Assembly: GCA_963457665.1 (NCBI GenBank)
Contig: OY735212.1
Span: 15,745,573 to 15,809,572 of the forward strand
DNA from: Thysanoteuthis rhombus
Taxonomy: Eukaryota > Mollusca > Cephalopoda > Oegopsida > Thysanoteuthidae
Direction of reading: 5' to 3'
DNA length: 64,000 nucleotides
Shown here piece after piece: positions 36,641 through 47,052 of the stretch. Positions within the stretch are counted from its first letter, which is position 1. Each line of letters begins with the position of its first letter. A model generated the notes under the pieces. That model saw only the letters and a list, made by a program, of their open reading frames with translations. It made no database searches and was not told where the DNA came from. Position numbers and translations under genes: made by a program.

Positions 36641-37929
36641 CTTTTTATTATGTAGTTTATGCCATGCATGTGATTTGTCATTTTATATAAGGATTTATGT
36701 GTTTTGTATATTGATAGTATTTTATACCACATATCTACAAGGCTTACTTATGTAGGTTACCCTGAAAACATTTTTAACAATGAAGGATCAGTAAGTATAA
36801 GAGGGAGCTTTAATTTTTGTCTATCAGGAGTCAAAATCAAGAGGGGAACTTTTTTAAAAATTCTAATTGTCAGAATCAAGTGAGAACTTTTCTTTTTCAC
36901 TTTTAAGGGGAAAAACCAAGGTTAATTTTTTTACCATTTTTATGACATAAAGAATATGTAAAGAACTACCTGGACCCACAAAAACCTCATGGTTGTTGAC
37001 AACTAAGATTATTCATTATCTCATGTCTCTCTTCTCTTCACATCATCACATTCCCTTAACCCTTCCAATCTCTGATGCTAGTCCATGCTTTTATCTAAAT
37101 GTTATGCTGACATAGAGTGATTTTACATACGAAAATGTTCTTACACCATCAGTAACCCAACTTTCTTTTCTGTCTGCTCCCTTCTTAGCCTGTAATTAAA
37201 AAACTCAACTCCCCTTTCTCCCCCTCTCTCTTCCTATCCTCTCAGCAAACTGCTTAAATTCCTTTTCTCCCCCGTTTCTTTCAAAATGAAAGAAGGAATA
37301 TTTTGAATGAAATAATAATATCAGACTGAAATAAGAAGGTCTTACTACATGGAAATGTTATCTTGCCTTACCCCTTTTTTTTATCTAGAAGGGTTAAGAG
37401 TTTTATGTAGCCAAACATATACAAAGTCTACTCCTTGTTGTATGATTGCATCAATGACTTCAATAAATTTCCACTGAGTCGAAGGCCAACTTGAAGTAAA
37501 AAATGCTATGGCGAGTGGCATTTTGTTTTCTGCCGCTTTTTTTAAAATTTATTTGATCCACTGAATGGAGATTGTGGTAGTCGATTAGTCAAGTTGATTA
37601 AATTATTTGTATCTGAAAACTCCAATTAAATACCTAACTAACTATTTCACTAACTACCATTGGATTGTAATCTTACTATTCAGTATGAAGAGAATGAAGT
37701 GTAGTAATATCTATCCCAGAAAAGTTGATTCTTTAAGGCTGGCTGTTGATGATGCTTGCAGTTTGTTCTGGGAATGGAAGAAAGGAAAGATTAGACTCTT
37801 TCTCTCCTTAATAACTGGAGATGCTAAAATAGAAAAGCAGCTGACCAGTACACAACGTCAAATCAAAATAATAAATGCAAGAATGTATATAAAATATGCA
37901 TGCAATGGATTAAGATAATAGAGAATCAT

Positions 37930-38312
37930 TATCATCATCATCAGTCTTTTAATGTCCGTCGTTGGACATAGACCTTCCCCGGGATTTGCCACACTTCCCT
38001 ATCATGGGCGTCATGGAGCCAGTACTTCCTGAACTTGTCTAGCTTGTCTCTCCATCTAACATTTTTCCGGCCTCGGTTGCGCATGTGGTCTCCGGGAATC
38101 CATGTTGTGAGTCGTGATGTCCATCGATTGTCAGCCATTCTTGCAACATGGCCAGCCCACCGCCATTTGAGATTTTTTATGGATTCTATGATGTCCCTAA
38201 CTCTTGTCTTTTCTCGGATGTACGGTGCTGTCTTGTGGTCTCTCCATGTGAGGCCCAGTATTATTCTTTTATGTGCACGTTGCATGGTTCTCAATTTACG
38301 GGTCTGTCTCTC
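37930..38312 (-). mobile_element. RTE-like LINE 3' end
   Basis: The minus strand reads [40 protein letters not shown] and RNRGRKNVRWRDKLDKFRKY, ending with the family terminus and (GAT)n at 37930-37942. Same family as 12417-12885. Confidence 0.85.
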
Positions 38313-38708
38313 GGTTTACATTAATTTAAATGTGTATAAAACAAAATGATATGATTGTTTTCAAATGAGTAAGTAAGAAGAGAATGTGCAGAAAGACAAC
38401 TGGATAAGGATCGAGTTGTGTTCACCAATTTTATAGATGATGGTAAAGGTCAGGGTATGAGGTGCAAAATTCATTGTCTTCTAGCATGGTCTGTATCGAA
38501 ATCTCAATCCTGATTATCTCTGAAAAGATATTTGTCTTTTTCCAGACTTTGTGTCTACACTGAGGTGATTCTTGGAACAAAATGTACTTGTTGCTGTATA
38601 TCAAGGGCTTAGGAAAATCTAACTTGTATGTTCTAGCAAAATGTGTTTTCTTGTAAAGAAACATTTATTTACCTGGCTGAATTTATTTAGCATTGCACCT
38701 ATTGGTAT

Positions 38709-39005
38709 ATCAGCAGCAGCAGCAGCCTGTTAGCATCTGACATTGGACATAGACCCTCCCCAAGATTCACCAGATCTCTCTATCATGAGCATTATGGAGT
38801 CCATACTTTCTAAATTTATCTAGCTCGTCACACCATCTTACTTTCTGTTGGCCACAGTTTCACATATGATCTCTGGGGATCTAAGTAGTGAGTCATTATG
38901 TCCAGGGGTTGTTAGCCATTCTTGCAACATGTCCAGCCCATTACCATTTGAGCTTCTTAACAGTTTATATGATATCCTGGACTCCTTTCTTTTCTCTTAT
39001 AGATA
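38709..39005 (-). mobile_element. RTE-like LINE 3' end with (GCT)n tail
   Basis: A degenerate copy of the same 3' end. The tail is (CAG)n in the plus reading (38712-38727) rather than (ATC)n. Confidence 0.7.
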
Positions 39006-39934
39006 GAACATTCATTGAGACATATGAATGTTAGAATACATGAATAACATAAACTCAGCCACTATATCTTAACCAGTGATGTGAGTAGTAGTGATTGATA
39101 TTACATGATTTATTACTATAAATCAAAATTAATCTTTTTTCTTTTCCAAAAAGCACAGTGAAACTTTTTTCCTATCTACTTAATCATTTCTTTTGAGCGG
39201 TAAGTGTATTTCGGCACATACAAAACAAGTGGGATTACCAGTCAGACTCATAGAACTCAACAAAACCGCTGAACCAGTGAATTTCCTGACTGGCGAAAGT
39301 CTCCAAAGTGGGTTGGGAAAAACCTATTGCAATCTGGTTGCAACTCATCCCTGATTTTCTCTATTTTTAGTGTAATACAGGATGTCACACCAAGGAACAA
39401 GCTTGAAAGTCAGACCATAGATATGCTAGCTTGTTTCTTGTGTAAAGAATTAGTAAAGGCAATGTTGCCACTTTCATCTTCAAGTTTACACTTGAAATGG
39501 ACTCAAAAAAAAACACCTACATTATCCAGATGTATATCTAAAATCTACAAAAATATTAAACATTCGTAAACAAAAATGTAGCTTTGATTTCCAACATTCA
39601 TTCTTTTAAAAAAATCTGGAAAGCAGATATTTATGATGCACGTAATATTCCCTCAAATTCTTTGTAGTCAGTGAGCACAAAAAAAACAAACTAGTGCAAA
39701 TATTTCCAAAGTGAAAAAAATTTACACTGAATGTATGTACAAATATCATCTTGAAGTAGTTTCAATATAATTTTGGCAAAGCCTATCTCTCAGGGTGAAA
39801 CAGAATATTTGCCTTTGACCCTTGCAGCCCTGCAAAAGTGTCAGCAGACACCAATCATGATTACAAATTATATTTCTGCTAGCATTAACTCTACGAAAAT
39901 TTCTATTACATTCGTAAATTTTCTAATTTTGAGT

Positions 39935-40870
39935 TTAATACCCAATTCATTAATTGAATATACTGGTTTTCCAATTTTTCAGTTTTAGGACAAAGAATAA
40001 TTTGAACTGCCACAAATACCGAAAGGCGTTATTTGCATTTCAATTTTTTTTCTCCTGAGACATTGATTCCAACATGTTTCAAAAGTTTGTGACATGTTTG
40101 AGTTATTGACACATTTGAAGGGGCATTGTGACGGTCAGACATATCTGTAAGTCATTGTCGTGATTGGTTACGTCAATCTGCTCACAAGATGCAATCACTC
40201 CCCAGTTTTCGCTACCGTTTGGATGAGGTATGAAAATTGAAGAAACCAGGAATTTGTTTTCATTCAAGTTCTCTAAAAAAAAAAAAGAAATAAATATATC
40301 AATGGGGGGGGGCGATTAGATAAATGTCATAATACTTGAATAACTGAAACCCAACAACAGTATCTAAACCAATGTTATGGCCAGTGGTGATTGAATATTA
40401 GAGGGTAGTGGATAGTAGGGGGCAAAGGGGGTAATTGGATATAAGGCAGTATACATGAAAAATTTAAGCCTAACAACAGTATTTAAACTACTGAATATTA
40501 GGAGCTGGTGGAGGGGGGGAATTGTATGAGGTATAAATCAACAAAAATGCAGAATTTAGGGTCAAACTCTTCATGTATGCCAGCACCCCAGTTCTTACAG
40601 GAACTATCAACATCAGCAGTCGACATCAATATAGGTTTCTTCAGTCTTCAAGTTGGTCTGGCTATGTATGTATGCATGTATGTATCTCACATACAAGCCA
40701 CATTAATGGAGCTAGAGGACTGAAAATTCAAACATTCAAACGTTCCTTGTTAGAACTAACACAATGTTTTAATTTGTTTTTTTTAGAATTCCTCCCCCCA
40801 ATAATAGGTTTCGAGTGCGGGGTTGGGGTGGAGTAAAGGTTCAATTTACAATTTCCTCAGTTCGAGTCCT
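39935..40870 (-). repeat. Duplicated segment, source 50090-50885
   Basis: About 0.8-0.9 kb matches 50090-50885 in the same orientation: the PHGDH 3' UTR and last exon, the preceding intron sequence (GGCGATTAGATAAATGTCAT, CCAGCACCCCAGTTCTTA) and part of a family-A repeat. Divergence is clear but alignment is easy by eye. The limits are approximate. Confidence 0.8.
40103..40272 (-). pseudogene. Duplicate of the PHGDH last exon with open frame
   Basis: The 170-nt segment copies PHGDH exon 50253-50443. It keeps a T-rich acceptor (TTTTAG before AGAACTTG), the same entry phase, the frame and a TAA. It lacks 21 nt in frame (seven codons after CLTV) and carries about eight amino-acid changes (Q to L, M to I twice, T to S, D to N, C to H, N to D, F to L) against three silent ones, a pattern of relaxed constraint. 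It lies about 10 kb downstream of the normal last exon on the same strand. It could be an unused duplicate or an alternative terminal exon; the substitution pattern favours the former. Confidence 0.8.
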
Positions 40871-41013
40871 GAAGTGTTCATGCTTATTTTTTGTAAATTT
40901 GGACTTTTTTATTGATCACTGTCCAATAAAAGGTCCGAGGTGTAACTTCTTAATTGATCACCTCTGTGTCCCTTTTGGTCAAGTTACAGTTTCTATTGAG
41001 TGACTAACCAGAC
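40602..41013 (+). repeat. Family-A interspersed repeat
   Basis: ATCAACATCAGCAGTCGACA, TAATGGAGCTAGAGGACTG, CAATTTACAATTTCC, GAGTGACTAACCAGACTTG. The first part belongs to the segment duplicated from 50.1-50.9 kb. Confidence 0.7.
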
Positions 41014-41284
41014 TTGATTATAAAAAAAATCCAAATCAAGTCATACATTTTGTTTCCTATAGAATTGGTCAATTTCAGGGTCAAGGAGAAGTGGCTTTTC
41101 AGATCCAGCCAGAACACCTTGATATCAGATACCAAACCCTCTTATTATCTGATTTAAGCAGAACAGATGTTTCCAGAGATACTCAAGCAGGTCTGGTTGG
41201 TCACTCAAGAGAAAGTGAAAAGTCATATCACACAGAATTTCAAAAAAAGAATATACAATCTCAATCATCAGTATGTAAACTTAC

Positions 41285-41640
41285 TCAATTAATTCATTTA
41301 ACCATCAATGTACTTCTTGATTTGTGTTTAATTTACTTGATTGCAAATTCATCAATCAATACACTAAATGATTTATTTAATTTACTCAATCATCAATTAA
41401 TCATATGATTTTCCCTAACTGATACAATTAATTAATCTTTTTAATGATTTACTTGATTGATTTATTCAATTGATAGTCAATCATTAATCTATTTATTAAT
41501 TTACTTAATTGATTCACTTAATTGATATAGTTAATGACCAATCTTTTTGATAATTTACCTAATTAATTTTCTTGATTGGTACAGTTAATGATCAATCTAT
41601 TTCATAATCTACTTAATCAATTTACTTAATCATCAATAAT
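41285..41640. repeat. AT-rich irregular tandem repeats
   Basis: Diverged repeats of TTTACTTAATTGATT-like and GTTAATGATCAATCT-like words, many of them self-complementary. It ends about 0.7 kb upstream of the TATA box of the cystine-knot gene. Confidence 0.55.
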
Positions 41641-42333
41641 TTTGAAAAGAATCATGATTGTTCCAAGAGTTATTCAGAGAAATTAACTCAATCTTAGTAT
41701 TGCCAATGTTATTAGCACAAAGTTTTCAGTCAATCCATTCTACAGCCTGCTTTAGGTATACAATTCACTAGGAAAGAGAAAAAAGTCTCTATTTCCAGAA
41801 AAGGGCTTGCAAATGGAAAGGATGAGAATTGCCTATGTGGCTCATACAGCTGAGAATGAGCTGAACATCAACCAGTGTACTGATCACCATTTATTTCTGT
41901 TTGGGGCTATTTTCTGCAAAAAGAGACAACCCTCTTTTTTCACAGAGTGTACACTTGAAAAAGGCTGTAGAAGGAATGGGCCAAAAACACTGTGCAATCA
42001 GCAACAAACAAAACATAAAGAATGATTTCAATCATCTGACCAAATCATAAATTTGCTTATTTATTCACTTAACCATCCATGGGTTAAAATGATAGATAAG
42101 ATTTTTTAAAAATTTGAACCTGATTGGAAAAAACATTTCTTTGGAGGAACAGCATTTAGGATGTTTTCTAATTTTAATTCATAAAATACGTAAGTGTTTT
42201 TCCCATAATAACCACTAAGAAAAACAAAATTCCATGTGAAGCTGCACTGAAATATAAGTCAAAAGGAAACTATTAAAATTGAAGAGATTCTATTGGATGA
42301 TGAGGAAAAACCTTCCCATGAATTTTAGAGCTT

Positions 42334-42373
42334 TATAAAAGTGATTGTTGCTACTTAAATTCATAGTTCAGTT
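42334..42373 (+). promoter_or_regulatory. Core promoter of the cystine-knot gene (TATA box and initiator)
   Basis: TATAAAA at 42334-42340, followed by candidate initiators TTCATAG (A at 42363, 29 bases after the TATA start) and TCAGTT (A at 42370). The first coding ATG is at 42446, giving a 5' UTR of roughly 75-85 bases. The spacing supports a TATA-driven, regulated gene. Confidence 0.5.
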
Positions 42374-42445
42374 CTTCACAGTGACAAGGATCTCATAAGT
42401 CCATCCCAGCTGTACAAATCACAGCAGCACTCAAAGTAGGACAAA

Positions 42446-42454
42446 ATGCAGATG
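42446..42454 (+). CDS. Cystine-knot gene exon 1 (coding part, 3 codons)
   Basis: ATGCAGATG followed directly by donor GTAAGTA. Only Met-Gln-Met is encoded, in phase 0 with exon 2, which supplies the hydrophobic core of the signal peptide. Without this exon the downstream frame would lack a Met at the start of the signal peptide. Confidence 0.75.
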
Positions 42455-44047
42455 GTAAGTATATTTCTACTATGGAAGTCCATCATCGATAATTATTCAT
42501 GCAGTCGGTCCCTCAGCTTGCTCAGCAACCATCCTGTGCTATTAGCTTCTGTTTCTGTCTACATTTTGCCACTATCATCAAAGTAGCATATATGGGTAGG
42601 CACTAAAACACAAATGTGTGAAGGCAATATGCAATAGATCGTCATTTCCATCAGCATGCTACAATTGTTATATTTTAAAGTCACAAATAGTGTTCTATTG
42701 ACCAGAAAGAGATTTTTATTATTTTTTGTTTTTGCTATTATAATATCTTTCTGTTTCTATATCATTTGTTTAATTCGGGCTTTTTATTGTATCATTAGAA
42801 GATGAATGAAATTTCATTTTAGCATGTCAGTAACATAAATTCAATTCTATTTTAAGGTTGAAATTATCTGGGATTGAAGACTTCCCATCTTTGAGAGTTT
42901 TACCTCTGAGAAAGTGTTCTAGTGATGTGCTTAGAAGCATATCTTGAAGTGCTAAGCCGGTTGAGCAAGGAGGCTCCATTGAAATATCCTAAACTAATCA
43001 CTTTATTAACCCCTTGAGTTGAGATTTCTAATCCTGACCCTACTACCACTGAATGTACAAATACTGTTAATGTTATTTCATTAAACTGATATTCGTGCTG
43101 TGTTTTTTTTTTTTTATGAAAGAACATCAATAAGTGCACAGCCTAATGATGAAAAGAGCTTTTATTCTATACAGCAAATGTTTATGTTTTAACACAATCT
43201 CCCTCCTTGTCAATGTATTTGATTTGGGGGAGAATATCAATCATGTAGATTGAACTCCATAGAATGAAAATTTCAGATCAAAATCCAGCTAATAACTATG
43301 TGTTATGCCATGAACTTATTGCTCCAGCTCTAACTGCATAGGACCAGTTCAAGCTTGAGCATTGCCCCGGCCTCTAAGTAGCTTTGCTTGGTTCTTGCTA
43401 AATTCAATCTCAACATGACATTATTACTTCTATAAAAACTATCCACATCCTCATAGTTCTCTCGCTGAACCTTCTGCCACTGTACTCAACTCTAATATTT
43501 ATCTATGTCTCTATCAATAAGGATTAAAACTTGCTTCAACCCATTGTTTTTTTTTCTTTTCCAGACAATCTCTTTCTTATGGTCTCTATGTCTTTTTGGC
43601 ATTGTGAAATCCACCTCAATGTATTCATATACGGTCAACAACAGACACTCAGAAACAATGTGTGGACCAACCCAGGGAAATAGATCATGCATTGCAGGTC
43701 CTGAGCATAAAATAAAAAACTGTCACATACCAGCAATGTACAAACCTCTCTTTGTCGAAAGGAATTGGATGGATTATGATGAAACGGATGGTCAAACCAC
43801 GGATAGAGACTGTTGTTGTCCAACGTAAGTGTTTCAGTTTTTTCTTAATCTAAATTTTCTTACTGATTCAACACTTGATTTCATATGTAAAATATTCAAA
43901 TGTCTAATCAAAGGTGAAGAACTTCTGATAAGACCTACTTTCTTGCCTTCTAGGTATACTTAAAAAGATTGTCCACAAATCTCTATAAGACGCTTTTAGG
44001 TCAGTCAGTCGGTCTGTTGGTCTCTCCCACTTATGTCATAGAAAGGT

Positions 44048-44084
<37 letters not shown>

Positions 44085-47052
44085 GTCTTTCAACATCAGT
44101 CGTTGGACATAGACCTTCCCCAGGATTCGCCACACTTCTCTATCATGAGCGTCACGTAGCCAGTACTTTCTGAATTTGTCTAGCTCGTCTCTCCATCTAA
44201 TATTCTGCCAGCCTCATTTGCGCATGTGATCTTGGAGGATCCATGTCGTGATGTCTATCGGTTGTCTGCCATTCTTGCAACATGTTCAGCCCACAGCCAT
44301 TTGAGTTTTTTAATGGATTCTATGATATCCCTGACTCCTGTCTTTTCCTGGATGTACTGTGCTGTCTTATAGTCTCTCAATGTGAGACCTAGCATAATTC
44401 TTTCATATGCACGTTGCATGGCTCTCAATTTGCAGATCTGTCTCTTGGTTAGGTTCCATATTTTCACTCCATAAGTGACTATTGGGAGGATGCATTGGTT
44501 GTATACTCTTCTTTTTAGGATTAATGGGATCATCATGATGTCATTCAAAAGTGTGACATCTTTAGGAGGTGTAATGTCTATTTCGATCAATTTTTTTACC
44601 TGCTGCTAATGATATTAAAACAAAACATCCACATAAAAAGCAAAAAAAGGACTAAAAAATGCCAAAAATGGTCTTCTACAATTATCATTGAAAATAATCC
44701 GTGCAGAATATTTCTATGTCACAATATTTTACAAGTATCAGAATCATTTGACTCTAAGAAAGACTACTTGTTCATCCTCCACCTCCTCCTCCTCTTTCTG
44801 CTACTACTAACACAGATTGTGGACGTATTGTTGAATTTACGGCTCTAGTTTTCATTCAATTCACAAAAGAGTCCCATTGAACTTCTCTTCATTGAAGAGT
44901 TACACTGTTTTTAGGAGCGGTTTCAAATGGTTCATGAATATTCTCATTTTCTCATTAAGCTAGTTGACTTTTTTTTTTCACTCTCCCTTCCGACCATGTC
45001 AGTCACACTTGTATCACCAGGAGTCAACAGTTAAGGGGTAAGCAGACTAAATGTGGCTAGGGTTAGGAGGGTCATTACCAGAACTCTATTGAGGTCCAGG
45101 GGTAAAGCCTTAAAAAGCTTTGGATTTCCTTGCATCTCAAGAGCCGAATTCCTTGCATTTCAAAATGCTTCATTCTTACATTCAGGTTTTGCATCATTCT
45201 TATTTTCTTTCCCTACCGTCTCTTGAAATTTTGCAAACACACCAGCCTCAATGAGTTGGGAGAATATTTGTTTTTGTTCTTGCAAAATTCATCCTACCAA
45301 ACCCCTAAATAGGTTTTTATTTGGCTTTTCTATTTACAATGTAACTTTGTGCCAAATTGGTCCCTTACATTGTGTTCTACCTAGATCTGCTTCTGCTTCT
45401 GTGGAATGCCAGTTATTTAAAACTTGCTTGCTGTGTTTTTTTAAAATTTTATCAGCCTTACTCTTTTTTATACTCTCAGCCTTACTCTTTTTTTATTTTA
45501 TCAGCCTTACTCTTTTTTATACTATCAGCCTTATTCTTTCTTATTTCATCAGCCTAACTCTTTTTTATACTATCAGCCTTACTCTTTCTTATTTCATCAG
45601 CCTTACTCTTTTTTATACTATCAGCCTTACTCTTTCTTATTTCATCAGCCTTACTCTTTTTTTACTCTATCAGCCTTACTTTTTGATTTAAATTTAACTT
45701 TCGGAAAAGTTGAATACTCATGAAAACTTCTGAAGATACCATGATTATGATTAGTTTTCAATGCTTTATAAACAATCAATGCTAAGAGTCCCGGATAACC
45801 AAACAATGCTTCATTTCTTTTGTAGAAGAGTGGAGTTCCTGAACAAACTACATGATCCATTTTTGGATAATACAAAAAATCAGAGAAAAAAGTTGGCTTT
45901 TGGAGATTGCCTTGAATTTAAACCTTTCATCATAATTGGCACTTGCAGTGGAGAGTAAGTAAAATATATTTGTTTTTAGATTTATTCTTATTAGATGGAG
46001 TATTGGCAATGGAGTCACACCCTCCCCTATTTGAAATGATATTAACAAACGAAAGAGGAACCTTCGGGTCACCAATTACAACCAGTACAGCACTAGTGTT
46101 TCATCTACATTAACGTTGGTCAACTTGCATGCATACAGATGAAGTGTTTCAAATCATTATTATTAATTTTTTGTACTACTATTTACGTTCATTTCAATTT
46201 TGAATGATTCAAATTTTGTCTGCCATTGACTCCACGAGCTCAACTGATAGAGCAAGAGGATGTTAACTTGCATTCCGAGGAGAGATGTGAGCTCGTATTT
46301 CACCTTGAACTTATTCTTCATTTCCAATAAACTTCATTTACTCATTATTGAAGTGGAGCTGGCCTGAGTAAGAGGTGCAATTAAAAAGCAACTGAAAAAC
46401 TAATGTGAAACTAGATAGTATTCTAATAATTGATGAATTGATATTCCTAAGTGAAAAAAAAAAATTGCACAAATACTTCATCTGAGATTCGTTGAGTTTC
46501 TATAAAGAAATCGGCTTCCAAAAGCAGTTCTCCCAACCAACACTGTTTGTTTGGAGTTTTGATAACAAGTATTTCCATTAATCCACACATTATCCAGACT
46601 AGTATTTTCAAAATTATTGTTTAAATTCCGAGATGAAGTATCTCCATTATTCTCCATATCGTTAGATTAGTACCTTAAGATAATCTATTTTGATCAGCCT
46701 TAGTCCTTTCATCGATTGTGGTTAGCATAAAGGCATTGAGTACCATTGAGTACAAATTTTTTGATGTGACAAGTAGATGGATTAAACAACAGCCTATCAA
46801 ACCAGAGTTGAGCACTTTACCATCGAGCCACAGTTATCGATTTCAATAATATGGAGCTTTCATTCTTTTTATACATCTAAAAATTAATCTGTATTCCTTT
46901 TGTAATAATTCTGTTTTTGTTTTTTTTCAAGGTCTGGCAAGTGTGGCAAGTGCAGAGAAGTCAAGCGAGAACGTCACCTCCTGATTGAGGAAAATGGAAA
47001 ATACAAGTTTGACATGTTTAAGCTGCCATCACATTGTGCCTGTATCAGTTAA
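42446..47052 (+). CDS. Small secreted cystine-knot protein, Spatzle/neurotrophin-like, four exons
   Basis: Exons 42446-42454, 43565-43824, 45826-45954 and 46932-47052 join in frame to 172 residues. Residues 1-21 form a signal peptide (hydrophobic core SFLWSLCLFGIV). The predicted mature part has 12 cysteines: 36, 45, 56, 86-88, 118, 130, 137, 140, 168 and 170, and one N-glycosylation site (N42-R-S). The C-terminal half resembles the Spatzle knot: C-P-T-R-V-E after the Cys cluster, an FGDC strand, GTCSGESGKCGKC, then a beta-hairpin ending FKLPSHCAC, close to the F-[KR]-[IL]-P-S-x-C-x-C ending of Spatzle-type ligands. By family this would be a secreted dimeric ligand, for Toll-like or related receptors. 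I infer the family from cysteine spacing and the ending only; trunk/PTTH-like or noggin-like knots are alternatives. No clear dibasic or RxxR maturation site separates a pro-region, unlike insect Spatzle. All splice sites are GT-AG. Confidence 0.85.
43565..43824 (+). CDS. Cystine-knot gene exon 2
   Basis: Encodes residues 4-89: the signal-peptide core, the N-terminal region with C36, C45 and C56, and the CCCP cluster. The acceptor follows a T-rich tract ending CCAG; the donor is GTAAGTG, phase 2. Confidence 0.85.
44048..44600 (-). mobile_element. RTE-like LINE 3' end in the cystine-knot gene intron
   Basis: The minus strand encodes [40 protein letters not shown] and MLGLTLRDYKTAQYIQEKTG, ending in (GAT)n at 44048-44083. 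It is inserted antisense in intron 2 of the cystine-knot gene. Confidence 0.85.
45451..45684. repeat. Minisatellite with alternating 23-bp units
   Basis: Ten copies of an ATCAGCCTTACTCTTTTTT-like unit. Units alternate strictly between an ATTTCATCAG-type and an ATACTATCAG-type start, giving a 46-bp higher-order period. In intron 2 of the cystine-knot gene; its open frame is a repeat artefact. Confidence 0.8.
45826..45954 (+). CDS. Cystine-knot gene exon 3
   Basis: Encodes T90 (split) to G132, including TRVEFLNKL and KLAFGDCLEF. The acceptor is TTTTGTAG and the donor GTAAGTA, phase 2. Confidence 0.85.
46225..46310 (+). repeat. tRNA-derived SINE head
   Basis: GAGCTCAACTGATAGAGCAA with a weak B box (GAGCTCGTATTTCACC). 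In intron 3 of the cystine-knot gene. Confidence 0.5.
46932..47052 (+). CDS. Cystine-knot gene exon 4 and stop
   Basis: Encodes E133 (split) to S172 and TAA: GKCGKC, the basic segment REVKRERH, and the final FKLPSHCACIS. The acceptor is a T-run ending TCAAG. Confidence 0.87.

Larger units (their letters stand above)
35923..37929. other. Intergenic between VTA1 and the LINE pair
   Basis: (TA)n blocks and the inverted family-B copy, then AT-rich sequence from 36640 to 37929 with no recognisable gene. Confidence 0.4.

Noticed and set aside
37607..37918. 103-codon plus-strand frame next to a LINE end
   Set aside because: No recognisable motif or splice structure; likely chance.
41091..41408. 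105-codon plus-strand frame
   Set aside because: Runs through a family-A fragment and the AT-rich repeats; no protein signal.
45251..45691. 146-codon frame with repeated LFYTISLTLSYF
   Set aside because: Produced by the 23-bp minisatellite in an intron; the adjoining exon of the cystine-knot gene is read elsewhere.
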